A DNA stretch of 64,000 nt, taken from positions 62,001 to 126,000 of the forward strand of contig CAKPXF010000003.1 in assembly GCA_934201705.1 (NCBI GenBank). The letters are read 5' to 3'. Shown here in pieces: positions 17,739 to 26,483 of this stretch. The DNA comes from an uncultured Bacilli bacterium. Lineage in GTDB: Bacteria; Bacillota_I; Bacilli_A; RFN20; CAG-631. The notes under the pieces are model-generated. The model saw only the letters and a program-made list of their open reading frames with translations, was not told the DNA's origin and ran no database searches. Within the stretch, counting starts at the first letter, position 1; each line of letters begins with the position of its first letter. The position numbers and the translations under genes are program-made.

Positions 17739-17835
17739 TTCGCTCACCTATCCCTAAATTTTTAATTACTATATTAATAATACCATCAACTCTTTAAATT
17801 TGCAATAATTTCATCGATACTTTTTACATATTTTT

Positions 17836-17880
17836 AAAACGAAAAAACTAATAGATTTTTAATATTATTCTATTAGTTTT
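17836..17880 (-). terminator. Rho-independent terminator of thrS-trmB
   Basis: Perfect 12-bp arms AAAACTAATAGA (17844-17855) and TCTATTAGTTTT (17869-17880) are followed on the minus strand by TTCGTTTT. It lies six bases after the trmB stop. Confidence 0.85.
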
Positions 17881-17885
17881 CTTAA

Positions 17886-18524
17886 TTATTTTATTGTTTC
17901 GCCCCAAGATTTTAAGGCGTTTTTATTTATTTTTGCAACAATTCGATATATTTTATCGCCATTAGCCCTAAATTTTGCTTCATATTCTGAGACAAAATCA
18001 TCACTTACAGTTTGATAATCATATGAAACAAATAAAATATCATAATTCCTAACATTGAAGTTTTTAACTGCCATTTCAAATAAAGGTAAATTATCTGTTT
18101 TGAAAAGAATTGTTCCACCATCAATTAATAATTTTTCAAAAATTTCTAAATGAAGTGGATGAACTAATCTTCTTTTTCTATAACCATTTTGTGGCCATGG
18201 GTCAGAAAAATTCAAATATAGTTTTTCAATTGATTGCTCTTCAATAAAATTTAGTAAATCAAGCGCTTTAACATTTAATAGTCGTACATTACTTAAGCCT
18301 TCATTTACTATTTTTTTCATAGCAATTGCATAAATTGAAGTATTAAGCTCTACGCCAATATGTAAGTAATCCTTATTTGCTATAGCATTTTTAATTATAA
18401 AATCGCCTTTACCAATTCCAACCTCTAAAGTTTTGGGCATATTGATTTTCTCATCTTTATTAAAAACCAATTCCTGGTGTGCTAAAATAAAATCATTTGC
18501 CCAAGGCTTATTGCGACCTCTCAT
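17886..18524 (-). CDS. trmB: tRNA (guanine-N7-)-methyltransferase
   Basis: Methylates N7 of guanosine 46 in the variable loop of many tRNAs using S-adenosylmethionine. The 212-residue, single-domain protein has the SAM-binding motif LEVGIGKGDFI (residues about 35-45). The family signature NFSDPWPQNGYRKRRL follows, with the catalytic Asp and the tRNA-binding Arg/Lys residues. The C-terminus (YEAKFRANGDKIYRIVAK) also matches TrmB. Its ATG is one base after the thrS stop, so both tRNA-related genes share the T-box-controlled transcript, and trmB output should therefore follow threonine starvation too. Confidence 0.94.
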   Translation of the reverse strand: MRGRNKPWANDFILAHQELVFNKDEKINMPKTLEVGIGKGDFIIKNAIANKDYLHIGVELNTSIYAIAMKKIVNEGLSNVRLLNVKALDLLNFIEEQSIEKLYLNFSDPWPQNGYRKRRLVHPLHLEIFEKLLIDGGTILFKTDNLPLFEMAVKNFNVRNYDILFVSYDYQTVSDDFVSEYEAKFRANGDKIYRIVAKINKNALKSWGETIK

Positions 18525-18525
18525 A

Positions 18526-20262
18526 TTAATAAGCCTTTGTTGCTATTTCGTTTTCTAGCATTTTAACAAATTCATCCAAAGTATAAGTAACTTGTTCTGT
18601 TTCTCCATACTTACGAACCTTAACAGATTGCGTATCTCTTTCAGCATCACCAATAACAACTTGGTAATTAACCTTGCCCATTTGAGCTTCTCTAATTCTA
18701 TAGCCAAGCTTTTCATCACGAGCATCAAGTTCAACCTTAATATTATGTTCTTTTAATACAGAAACAACCTTGTTTGCGTATTCAAGATGATATTCATTAT
18801 TAACAGGTAAAACAATAACTTGGCGAGGAGATAACCATAGTGGGAAGTGTCCTGCAAAGTTTTCAATTAAAATACCAATAAATCTTTCAAGTGAACCAAA
18901 ACATGCTCTATGAATCATTACTGGAGTAACTTTTTCGCCATTTTTATCAATATAAGTACAATTAAATCTACCAGGTAATTGCATATCAAGTTGAACTGTG
19001 CCACATTGCCAAATTCTATTTAATGAATCTCTTAGTTTAAAGTCAAGCTTTGGACCATAAAAGGCACCATCACCTTCATTAATTTTGAAACTATGATTAG
19101 TTGCTAAGCAAGCTTTCTTTAAATCTTCTTCTGCTTTATCCCAAGTTTTAATATCGCCTATATAATTATCCTTTGGTCTAGTTGATAATTCTATTGAATA
19201 ATTTAAACCAAAAATTGAATATACTTCATCATATAAAGAAATAATACGAGATACTTCATCGCCAATTTGGTCTTCACTTAATAAAATATGAGCATCATCT
19301 TGAGTGAATCCTCTAACTCTAAATAAACCATTTAAAGCACCGCTTGCTTCATATCTATGAACATTTCCAAGTTCAGCATATCTTAAAGGTAAGTCTTTGT
19401 ATGAATGAAGCTCGTTATTATAAACTAAAATTGCTCCTGGACAGTTCATTGGCTTAATAGCATATGTTCCATCTTCAACATCAATTGTAAACATATCTTC
19501 CTTATAATGATCCCAATGTCCTGATGTTTCCCATAGTTGTCTATTTAGCATTATTGGAGTATTAATTACTAAGTAACCTCTTTTTCTATGTAAATCTAAC
19601 CAGAAATCTTCTAAAGTTCTACGAAGTGTATAGCCGTTTGGTAGCCAAAATGGAAGGCCTGGACCATAATCAGATAGCATGAATAGTTTTAATTCTTTAC
19701 CAAGTTTTCTATGGTCTCTCTTTTTAGCTTCTTCAAGCATATTTAAATGAGCATCTAATTCTTCTTGAGTCATAAAGCATACACCATATACTCTTTGAAG
19801 CATTTTCTTAGTAGCATCGCCTTTATAATAAGCACCACTTACCTTTAATAATTTAAAATATTTAATTTCTTTAACACTTTCAACATGAGGACCTCGACAT
19901 AAGTCAGTATAATCACCTTGACGATAAGCACTAATTGTTTCATTTTCTGGCAAATTTTCAATAATGTCTAATTTATATTCATCACCCTTAAACATTTCTA
20001 ATGCTTCTTCTTTAGTAAGTTCAAGGCGGACTATTCTCTTCCCATCTTTAGAAATCTTTTTCATTTCCTTTTCGATACGTGGGAAATCTTCTTCTTTTAT
20101 TACATCATCACCTAAATCCATATCATAATAGAAACCTTCTTCAATAACAGGTCCTACCCAAAACTTAGCATGTGGATAAAGATGTTTAATTGCTTGTGCC
20201 ATTAAATGAGCACAGCTATGATTTAAAGTATTTAATTGTAAATCTTCTTTAATGTTAATCAT
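18526..20262 (-). CDS. thrS: Threonyl-tRNA synthetase lacking the TGS domain
   Basis: Charges tRNA-Thr with threonine. The reading frame extends to 20337, but this stretch is T-box leader; AAAAGGAG precedes the ATG at 20262 (578 residues). The protein starts directly in the editing domain: HxxxH in HSCAHLM and CRGPH in LCRGPHVES, the residues that hydrolyse mischarged Ser-tRNA. The catalytic core has the three zinc ligands (Cys in MNCPGA, His in LGNVHRYE, His in MIHRACFGS), class II motif 2, and the C-terminal anticodon-binding domain. The N-terminal TGS domain of about 60 residues found in most bacterial ThrS is missing, as in some reduced genomes. Expression is set by the T-box. Confidence 0.95.
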   Translation of the reverse strand: MINIKEDLQLNTLNHSCAHLMAQAIKHLYPHAKFWVGPVIEEGFYYDMDLGDDVIKEEDFPRIEKEMKKISKDGKRIVRLELTKEEALEMFKGDEYKLDIIENLPENETISAYRQGDYTDLCRGPHVESVKEIKYFKLLKVSGAYYKGDATKKMLQRVYGVCFMTQEELDAHLNMLEEAKKRDHRKLGKELKLFMLSDYGPGLPFWLPNGYTLRRTLEDFWLDLHRKRGYLVINTPIMLNRQLWETSGHWDHYKEDMFTIDVEDGTYAIKPMNCPGAILVYNNELHSYKDLPLRYAELGNVHRYEASGALNGLFRVRGFTQDDAHILLSEDQIGDEVSRIISLYDEVYSIFGLNYSIELSTRPKDNYIGDIKTWDKAEEDLKKACLATNHSFKINEGDGAFYGPKLDFKLRDSLNRIWQCGTVQLDMQLPGRFNCTYIDKNGEKVTPVMIHRACFGSLERFIGILIENFAGHFPLWLSPRQVIVLPVNNEYHLEYANKVVSVLKEHNIKVELDARDEKLGYRIREAQMGKVNYQVVIGDAERDTQSVKVRKYGETEQVTYTLDEFVKMLENEIATKAY

Positions 20263-20282
20263 ATTAATTCTTCTCCTTTTTA

Positions 20283-20316
20283 AATAAAAAATCCTTAGAA
20301 AATAAATTTCTAAGGA
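20283..20316 (-). terminator. T-box-controlled terminator hairpin
   Basis: Perfect 10-bp arms TCCTTAGAAA (20292-20301) and TTTCTAAGGA (20307-20316) with a 5-base loop, followed by TTTTTTATTT on the minus strand. The 5' arm is close enough to the T-box core to be displaced by the antiterminator. Confidence 0.9.
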
Positions 20317-20505
20317 CGCAAATATACGCGGTACCACCTTAGTTCATAGCATTTAACTATGCACCTCGTTTTATCTTTGACGCAGATATACGCTACGATT
20401 AAGTAGAGCTATAAAGTAGTAAATAATAATTTTGCTTATGAATCTTACAGCTATAGATTCACTCTCTTTAAAGTAGCCACTATTATTGTTGTCTTTAATC
20501 ATCGC
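20283..20505 (-). promoter_or_regulatory. T-box riboswitch (thrS leader)
   Basis: The leader on the minus strand contains the T-box core AAGGTGGTACCGCG (20327-20340), an AGAGAGTG element upstream of the kind found in stem I, and a terminator hairpin competing with the antiterminator. Uncharged tRNA-Thr should stabilise the antiterminator and switch on thrS-trmB. The specifier codon is hard to fix by eye; an ACT in the stem I 3' side (near TTTACTACTTTATAG) would fit threonine. Confidence 0.93.
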
Positions 20506-20511
20506 ATTAAA

Positions 20512-20540
20512 ATTATATTATTCTTTAAAAATAAAAACAA
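20512..20540 (-). promoter_or_regulatory. Promoter of the thrS leader
   Basis: -35 TTGTTT (20535-20540) and -10 TATAAT (20512-20517) with 17 bases between them, about 250 bases before the thrS ATG; it places the transcript start just ahead of stem I. The rest of 20541-20679 shows nothing recognisable. Confidence 0.65.
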
Positions 20541-20679
20541 GTATTTTTTATACATTTTTTTCACAAATGCTATTTTTTCTATTATTTAATTGCTTTGTAG
20601 TTATAATTATTCATTGAAACACTGAAGCTATAAAAGTGATTTTTTGTTTCATAATAATACATTTAAAAATATTAAATAG

Positions 20680-20731
20680 TAAAATAAAACCGAACAAGTA
20701 ATAGACATTTTTGTTTAAATCTTGTCCAGTT
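20680..20731 (-). terminator. Terminator of the glycosyltransferase pair
   Basis: Arms of 11 bases (20688-20698 and 20721-20731) pair throughout, with GU pairs, around a 22-base loop, followed by TTTATTTTA on the minus strand. It lies about 75 bases past the stop of the gene at 20807. Confidence 0.6.
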
Positions 20732-20806
20732 ATTGATTAAATCAAATCACCATTCGATGAAGTAATAGCGTTTTAACAAAGATATTTTATAAAGCTACTA
20801 ATAAAC

Positions 20807-22180
20807 TTAAGCTTTTTTACTTTTTTTGTCACCATGAGGGATTGGTTTCCATCCCAAGTTCTTTGACATAATAGCTTGAACATCTATTGGAAATTGAATA
20901 AAGACAAATAAAGGCCACAATAAACAAATAGCTACCTTTAAGAAGAAATTCATCTTACCAATACGCTTATGCTCAATAATAAATGTTAATATAGCAACTA
21001 AAGCAGTAGATATATAACCAAAAGTTATATCTCTTATTAATTCAAATAAATATCCATCACTTGTAAAACTCATTGTATTAAAATCGAAAGCAAAAGGGTT
21101 ATTTATACCACTTACTCCTAAAAATACTTGTTTATAAACTTCACCAACTGGCATTGATAAATCAGCAAGAGGAGCAAGTAAAAGGCAAATTATTTTCGCA
21201 ACAAATAAAAATACTAAAACTATGCAATATGGAGAGCAATTAATTGTAGTATCATAAATTGAAAAGCTTTTATGTTTTTTTGGAATAAATAAAGAACTTA
21301 ATAAATCTTTCATTCTAGTAAAGAAAACTAATAAGTGTCCTCTGCTCCATCTTACACGTTGACGCCACATAATTTTAAAGTTTGTTGGTTGTTCATCATA
21401 AAACACAGCAGCATCACAATACTTTATTTGATTACCAGCTAAAACCTGGTCAGCTGATAATTCCCAGTCTTCAGTTAAGGTTACATATTTCCAGCCATTC
21501 TTAACAAAATCACTATTAACTACATAGCCTGTTCCTTGAACACGTGTTGAAATATTTAAAGCCGTTCTTCCACGAGATTCAAGTCTACTTCCAATTGCAA
21601 AATAAATGCCATAAAGGCCAGCCATCACGTTTGAATTAAAGTTTCTTGAATTTCTAAATGATGTAATAATATATTTTTTATTATAATAATTAAAGGCATC
21701 GTTCATTTTATTAAAATAATCATTAGCGACAATATTATCAGCATTAAATAGGAAAAATCCATCATAGCTACTAGTTTTATAATCTTTTTCAATACAAGAA
21801 AATAAATATTTAAAGGCATAGCCCATAGTGCATTCATTAGGATTGTTATATTCATAAACTATAGCGCCTGCTTCACGTGCAATTTTAGCAGTATTATCTG
21901 TACAGTTATGGGCAATTACAAATATATCAAGTTTGTCTTGAGGATATTTAGTTTTACGAATACTAGTAATTAAATCGGCAACAGTATTTTCCTCGTTTCG
22001 TGCTGGAATTATACAACCATACCTATTAAAAACATTGCTTTCTGGATATTTCTTTTTAGTAAATATTCCGGCAATTGCAATAATTGCAAAATGTAAAACT
22101 ATTAATGTCATTATTAAGAATAATATTGTAAAAACAATATTAATAATGTTTAAATAACTATCTAAGGCAAATAATATCAT
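20807..22180 (-). CDS. Membrane glycosyltransferase, family 2 (cellulose-synthase-like)
   Basis: A 457-residue inner-membrane enzyme that transfers a sugar from a nucleotide donor at the cytoplasmic face. It has an N-terminal membrane helix (about 10-35). The GT2 domain follows: IIPARNEENTVADLI; a DxD-like NADN near residue 147; TEDWELS with the catalytic Asp around 235; and the acceptor-side QxxRW motif in RQRVRWSRGH near 275. Three or more membrane helices complete the protein. The C-terminal helices and QxxRW put it among processive or lipid-linked polysaccharide synthases. Its start is one base after the stop of the GT28-like gene, so the two should act in one glycolipid or polymer pathway. 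Substrate unknown. Confidence 0.85.
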   Translation of the reverse strand: MILFALDSYLNIINIVFTILFLIMTLIVLHFAIIAIAGIFTKKKYPESNVFNRYGCIIPARNEENTVADLITSIRKTKYPQDKLDIFVIAHNCTDNTAKIAREAGAIVYEYNNPNECTMGYAFKYLFSCIEKDYKTSSYDGFFLFNADNIVANDYFNKMNDAFNYYNKKYIITSFRNSRNFNSNVMAGLYGIYFAIGSRLESRGRTALNISTRVQGTGYVVNSDFVKNGWKYVTLTEDWELSADQVLAGNQIKYCDAAVFYDEQPTNFKIMWRQRVRWSRGHLLVFFTRMKDLLSSLFIPKKHKSFSIYDTTINCSPYCIVLVFLFVAKIICLLLAPLADLSMPVGEVYKQVFLGVSGINNPFAFDFNTMSFTSDGYLFELIRDITFGYISTALVAILTFIIEHKRIGKMNFFLKVAICLLWPLFVFIQFPIDVQAIMSKNLGWKPIPHGDKKSKKA

Positions 22181-22181
22181 T

Positions 22182-23339
22182 TTAGCGACCTTCTTTCCAT
22201 TTTTTTATTTCATGATAAACTAAATCAACACAAGGCTTACAACCATACCTATCATGATCAAGTAAGGCATTATTTTCATATTCTTTTAATAAAGCTGGAT
22301 TATTTATGAAATTACGAATTAGCTTTAATGTTTTTAAATTATATAAGCTAATAATAGCACAACCAACATTTTTAGCATAAAAATTAGCAATATCAAGTTC
22401 TATTCCAGTAGATAAGGTTGTAATAATTGATGGATGGCCAAAGAAAGTTGGCTCTGCAATACTATTTCCGCCCTTTCCTACAAATAAATCACATGCGGCA
22501 ATATAAGATAAAATATGTTCAGTCATTCTTAATGGAACAAATGTAACATTACTATTAACCTCTAAAGAATTCAAATATTCATATAATTCATCATTCTTAC
22601 CGCAAGCTGCAACAATCGTAATATTTAAATTTTCTTTTACTAGTTGTTCGCATAGATATTTCATTTTACCAACGCCATAGCCACCTTCCATCATCATAAT
22701 TGTAAATTTATTTAATGGAAGATTTAAGTTTTTACGATTCTCATATTTATCAAATGGTACCTCAAAGGCCTCTGGTCTAATTAAAAAAGATGATTGCTTT
22801 AAGTTTCTTTTATTATATCTTCTTTTATTTTTTAAGCCTTTTTCATAGCCAATTTTTGTTGAAATAATTGATAATGAAGAATCATAATCAAAAGCATGAT
22901 TTAAGGTACAATCGGGGCAATACATAATTGAATATGGATGATTTTTAGAATGCATTGCATAATAGTTTGTCGCCCAATGTGTAGAAAAAACGATATCAGC
23001 TTCATAATCTTCCATTTGCTTTATTGCCTTTTTATATACCTTAGGGCAAGTTGCCTTCATCATAAACCAGTTAACAATTTTAATTGGTGTCATTTTAGCA
23101 ACTGTAGTTGTTAAATGACCATATATTGGAAATTTAGCAAAATTTCTTACACTATCGCAATACCATTTTTCATATTTTAATAGATCCTTATCGTTTGCAT
23201 CCTTAAAGAAATTGACCTCAACGATTTCAAATTCATCACCATATTTTTTAGAAAATTCATTAACAAAAGCTTTCATTGGCATAATATGACCAATTCCAGC
23301 TTCAACATAAGGAAATAAAATTCGTAATTTTTTAGCCAT
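22182..23339 (-). CDS. MGDG-synthase/UgtP-like glycosyltransferase (GT28 type)
   Basis: This 385-residue GT-B fold enzyme starts RILFPYVEAGIGHIMPMKAF, the glycine-rich acceptor-binding loop of the MurG/MGDG synthase class. DIVFSTHWATNYY (about 115-127) and the C-terminal donor-binding GKGGNSIAEPTFFGHPSI block (about 290) fit the same class. Such proteins put glucose or galactose on diacylglycerol to form the membrane anchor of glycolipids and lipoteichoic acids. There is no signal peptide; it is likely a peripheral membrane protein. It has its own promoter and leads a two-gene transcript with the GT2 protein. Whether it uses diacylglycerol or another lipid cannot be told. Confidence 0.8.
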   Translation of the reverse strand: MAKKLRILFPYVEAGIGHIMPMKAFVNEFSKKYGDEFEIVEVNFFKDANDKDLLKYEKWYCDSVRNFAKFPIYGHLTTTVAKMTPIKIVNWFMMKATCPKVYKKAIKQMEDYEADIVFSTHWATNYYAMHSKNHPYSIMYCPDCTLNHAFDYDSSLSIISTKIGYEKGLKNKRRYNKRNLKQSSFLIRPEAFEVPFDKYENRKNLNLPLNKFTIMMMEGGYGVGKMKYLCEQLVKENLNITIVAACGKNDELYEYLNSLEVNSNVTFVPLRMTEHILSYIAACDLFVGKGGNSIAEPTFFGHPSIITTLSTGIELDIANFYAKNVGCAIISLYNLKTLKLIRNFINNPALLKEYENNALLDHDRYGCKPCVDLVYHEIKKWKEGR

Positions 23340-23424
23340 TTTTTTACACCTTTCAAATTACTATATTTTTTAAAGATTCATAACAAATCTAATAGAATTA
23401 GAATAAATTCTATATACCTATGTA

Positions 23425-23453
23425 ATTATATCACAATCACTTATCTACCACAA
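23425..23453 (-). promoter_or_regulatory. Promoter of the glycosyltransferase pair
   Basis: -35 TTGTGG (23448-23453) and -10 TATAAT (23425-23430), 17 bases apart, about 90 bases before the ATG at 23339. Confidence 0.6.
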
Positions 23454-23511
23454 ATCATTTTACAAACAAAGCAAATAAAGAAAAGAAAAATTCAAAAAAT
23501 GGTAAAAAATA

Positions 23512-23988
23512 TTATAATTCAATATTTTGGCTTGTGTCTAATGACTTAAATTTTACTTCAATCGTGTTATCATTAAAGTAAATTAATGCATATGTTTGCC
23601 CATACTCACTTCTAGGATAAGTAATAGCTCCAGGATTAATAATATGTACATTATCAATTATCTTATAATTTAAGATATGCGTATGTCCATAAAGAATTAT
23701 ATTACAATTATTTCTTTTAGCTATAGCTAGCAAGTTGCTTAAAGATAAAAATATATTATGACCATGGAGCATTAAAATTCTTGTATTATCAATGGTTATT
23801 ATTCTTTGAAGTGGAATAGGTAAATAATCATTATTACCTTTAATAGCTAAAAAAGGTGAAATTGCCTCCTCACTATCGCAAAAATCACCTAAATTTAAAT
23901 AACAAAAAGCATCAGGATATCTTAATGCTATATCTTTTAAAGCATTAGTGTTTCCATGGCTATCACTTGTTACTACAATATACTTCAT
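23512..23988 (-). CDS. YfcE/MJ0936-type metallophosphoesterase
   Basis: A 158-residue calcineurin-like phosphoesterase with two metal ions. All motifs are visible: DSHGN (residues 9-13), GDFCD (34-38), GNND (51-54), HGHN near 75, and GHTH near 101. Family members cleave phosphodiesters or cyclic nucleotides, but the natural substrate is not known for most. The start lies two bases after the stop of the zinc-ribbon gene and has no ribosome site of its own, so it is translated by coupling. It ends the run DJ-1 protein, galT, zinc-ribbon protein, phosphoesterase. No hairpin terminator is obvious after it. Confidence 0.88.
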   Translation of the reverse strand: MKYIVVTSDSHGNTNALKDIALRYPDAFCYLNLGDFCDSEEAISPFLAIKGNNDYLPIPLQRIITIDNTRILMLHGHNIFLSLSNLLAIAKRNNCNIILYGHTHILNYKIIDNVHIINPGAITYPRSEYGQTYALIYFNDNTIEVKFKSLDTSQNIEL

Positions 23989-23989
23989 A

Positions 23990-24319
23990 TTATTTTTTAC
24001 TAATTAAGAAAATGAATAAAAATACAACTAAAGCTACAATAATGATATATAAAAAATCATTAGATTTCTTTAAGCTTTTAGTATCATTTTCAAGCTTTTC
24101 AATTCTATCTTGAAGCATTACCTTTCTTAATTCTTTAGTATCTTCTTCAACAACCTCTTCGATGTCTTTACTTGAACACTTCCAGCAATCTTTTGCATCT
24201 TTATCTAAAATTTGGCCACAGTTTTTACATCTATAGATTACCTTGACTGGTGCATCATCATCTGCTGGTACATCTTCAATTAATTCATCATCAGTATATT
24301 TTTTTTCTTTATTTTCCAT
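23990..24319 (-). CDS. Zinc-ribbon membrane protein, unknown role
   Basis: A 109-residue protein with an acidic N-terminus (1-28). A four-cysteine zinc ribbon of the CxxC-x11-CxxC type follows (CKNC and CWKC, about 31-50), then a short coiled coil (about 58-84), and a single C-terminal membrane helix of about 20 residues ending in KK. The ribbon faces the cytoplasm if it is a tail-anchored protein, which is an inference. An AAGGAG site lies seven bases before the ATG. It sits in a run between galT and the phosphodiesterase, but no functional link is evident. Similar ribbon-plus-helix proteins are common in Bacilli and mostly uncharacterised. Confidence 0.7.
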   Translation of the reverse strand: MENKEKKYTDDELIEDVPADDDAPVKVIYRCKNCGQILDKDAKDCWKCSSKDIEEVVEEDTKELRKVMLQDRIEKLENDTKSLKKSNDFLYIIIVALVVFLFIFLISKK

Positions 24320-24323
24320 ACAT

Positions 24324-25802
24324 TTACTCCTTTATACTATTTATAAATTTATCAAATTCATCAATATTTTCATCTTTAAATACTGCACAATCCTTTAAAA
24401 CATTTACGAATACCTCACCAATTGCATCATTAACTATTGCGTCAACATTTTCTTTACTTACATTATTATTATGCTTTATTTCGTTAGCCCATTCAATATG
24501 ATTTTCAATATTATTTAGTTCATCTTCACTTAGTGATTCATTTAATAAATATTTTTTAACAAGCTTCATTTCATTATTCAATCTTGAAGGTAAAATAGCA
24601 AGCCCCATAACCTCTATCAAGCCAATATTTTCTTTTTTAATATGCCAATATTTTTCTTGCGGATGGAATAAACCTAATGGTCTATCACTTGTAGTAATAT
24701 TATTTCTTAATACTAAATCAAATTCATAAACTTCATTCTTTTTTCTAGTAATTGGGGTAATAGTATTATGAATTTCTTCCTTGCTATTAATAATCATTAA
24801 ATCTTTATTTTCATAATCTAGCCATTTAGCTAAAATTTTAAAAGCAACATCTAATAATTTATTATCATCTTTACATTTTAATCTAATAGCATTCATTGGC
24901 CATATTAGCTTGTATACATTCACACCATTTGTTCCATACATAAATACTTCTTTAGCATTCTCCATTGGAAGAATTGCCTTTCCACCTTGGAAGTGTTGAT
25001 GGTTTAAAATACTTCCGCCAACAATTGGTAAATTAGTATTACTACCAATAAAATAATGTGGGAATATATTAATAAAAGAAACTAGCTCCTTAAATGATTG
25101 ATTTGTCATTCTCATATTAAAATGATCTTCGTGAAAGCATATTGTGTGCTCATTAAAATAACTATATGGTGAATATTGCATATAATAGTGTTCATTAGCT
25201 AATGTAAGCGGATAAACCATTAATGTTTGACGAGCAGGAAAGCCAACATGACCTGCATAGTTAATATTTTCAAGGCAAAGCATACATTTAGGGTATGAAG
25301 ATTTCTTTAATGTTAAAAGCTTTTTAATATCATTTGGATCCTTTTCAGGCTTTGACATATTTATTGATATTTTAATAGTCCCATATTTTGATAAATAATC
25401 AAAATGAATGTCCTTTGCAATTCTTGATGCTCTAATATAATTTATATTTTTACAATAATTATAAAAATAAGTAGTTGCAGTAGATGGACAAACATTTATT
25501 AATTCATCCATTTTTTCTTTAAATACAGATGGTTTTTTAGCAAATACTCCCATAATTTTTGTATCAAATAAGTCTTTATTTTCATTACTGTTTTCTATTA
25601 AATTACTATTTATAGCATAATCTAACATGGAATTTAAAATTTCATCTAACGTTAAATTTGCCTTTGTTGTAGGCTTTACATATTCATCAAGCTTAAATAT
25701 TGCAAGCAAGGCATTTAATGTATAATAATAATCTATTCCTTCTAATAAGCCTTTTTCTTTTCCATATTCAAGTAAAGCATCAATTAACATATAAATATTC
25801 AT
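24324..25802 (-). CDS. galT: UDP-glucose--hexose-1-phosphate uridylyltransferase (class II GalT)
   Basis: Second enzyme of the Leloir pathway: moves UMP from UDP-glucose to galactose-1-phosphate. The 492-residue length and the sequence NHQHFQGGK around residue 262 (the catalytic HxH) are typical of the Bacillota-specific class II form, which is not alignable end to end with the E. coli type. Another signature is LYPLTLANEHYYMQYSPYSY-like (MVYPLTLANEHYYMQYSPYS). No galK or galE neighbour is visible, so the partner genes are elsewhere or the enzyme serves glycolipid sugar supply for the glycosyltransferases 1-3 kb away. Its ATG is two bases after the DJ-1 stop. Confidence 0.93.
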   Translation of the reverse strand: MNIYMLIDALLEYGKEKGLLEGIDYYYTLNALLAIFKLDEYVKPTTKANLTLDEILNSMLDYAINSNLIENSNENKDLFDTKIMGVFAKKPSVFKEKMDELINVCPSTATTYFYNYCKNINYIRASRIAKDIHFDYLSKYGTIKISINMSKPEKDPNDIKKLLTLKKSSYPKCMLCLENINYAGHVGFPARQTLMVYPLTLANEHYYMQYSPYSYFNEHTICFHEDHFNMRMTNQSFKELVSFINIFPHYFIGSNTNLPIVGGSILNHQHFQGGKAILPMENAKEVFMYGTNGVNVYKLIWPMNAIRLKCKDDNKLLDVAFKILAKWLDYENKDLMIINSKEEIHNTITPITRKKNEVYEFDLVLRNNITTSDRPLGLFHPQEKYWHIKKENIGLIEVMGLAILPSRLNNEMKLVKKYLLNESLSEDELNNIENHIEWANEIKHNNNVSKENVDAIVNDAIGEVFVNVLKDCAVFKDENIDEFDKFINSIKE

Positions 25803-25804
25803 AA

Positions 25805-26353
25805 CTATTCTAACCCTTTTATTTGTCTTTCTATAATTTCACTTTCATTCTTTCCTTTTAAAACTTCAATAATTTTCAATGCAAAATCACAAGAATAATA
25901 CATTGATTTAGCACTAATAATGTTTCTATCAAATACAACGTTTTGATTAATTAGTTCGCCACCAACTACATTTGCTTCACATCCCGGAAAGCAAGTATAT
26001 TTGTAACCATTTAAAAAGCCAAGCCTTCCAATTAACATAGGAGCAGCACAAATTGCACAAATTAATTTATTATTAGTTGCAAAATATGTAATTACTTCAT
26101 TTAACCACAAACTATGAATCAAAACATTAAACACTGCTTTACCACCAGGAATAATTAAAAAATCAAATTTCCTATAATCAATTTCATTATATGAAATATC
26201 AAATTCAACCTTATTATTTGCTGAGGTAATAACATAATTATTACTTGATAAGCTTACACAGCAAATATCCATCTTAGCTCTTCTTAAAACATCAAGCGTT
26301 GTTAATCCTTCACTATCTTCAAAGCCATCAGCAAATATCATTAAGCCATTCAT
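25805..26353 (-). CDS. DJ-1/PfpI-family protein
   Basis: A 182-residue single-domain protein of the ThiJ/DJ-1/PfpI group. The nucleophile elbow AICAAP has C102, and E12 (in FADGFED) is the conserved acid that tunes it. DFLIIPGGKAVFN (about 64-76) is the family's glycine turn. Known members act on glyoxals or as redox-sensitive chaperones; the group is broad, so no activity is assigned. The start is set by GGAGC eleven bases upstream. It heads the run galT, zinc-ribbon protein, phosphoesterase and is divergent from the membrane-protein gene at 26484. Confidence 0.88.
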   Translation of the reverse strand: MNGLMIFADGFEDSEGLTTLDVLRRAKMDICCVSLSSNNYVITSANNKVEFDISYNEIDYRKFDFLIIPGGKAVFNVLIHSLWLNEVITYFATNNKLICAICAAPMLIGRLGFLNGYKYTCFPGCEANVVGGELINQNVVFDRNIISAKSMYYSCDFALKIIEVLKGKNESEIIERQIKGLE

Positions 26354-26483
26354 AATTATTAATTGCTCCTTCCTATGATTTTTGAATGTTTTTAAACATT
26401 ACTATTTATTATAATAACATACTTTGTCTTTTTGTTGTAGCAATTTATCAGAAATTATTATAAAATTAAGGTGGTGATGAAAA

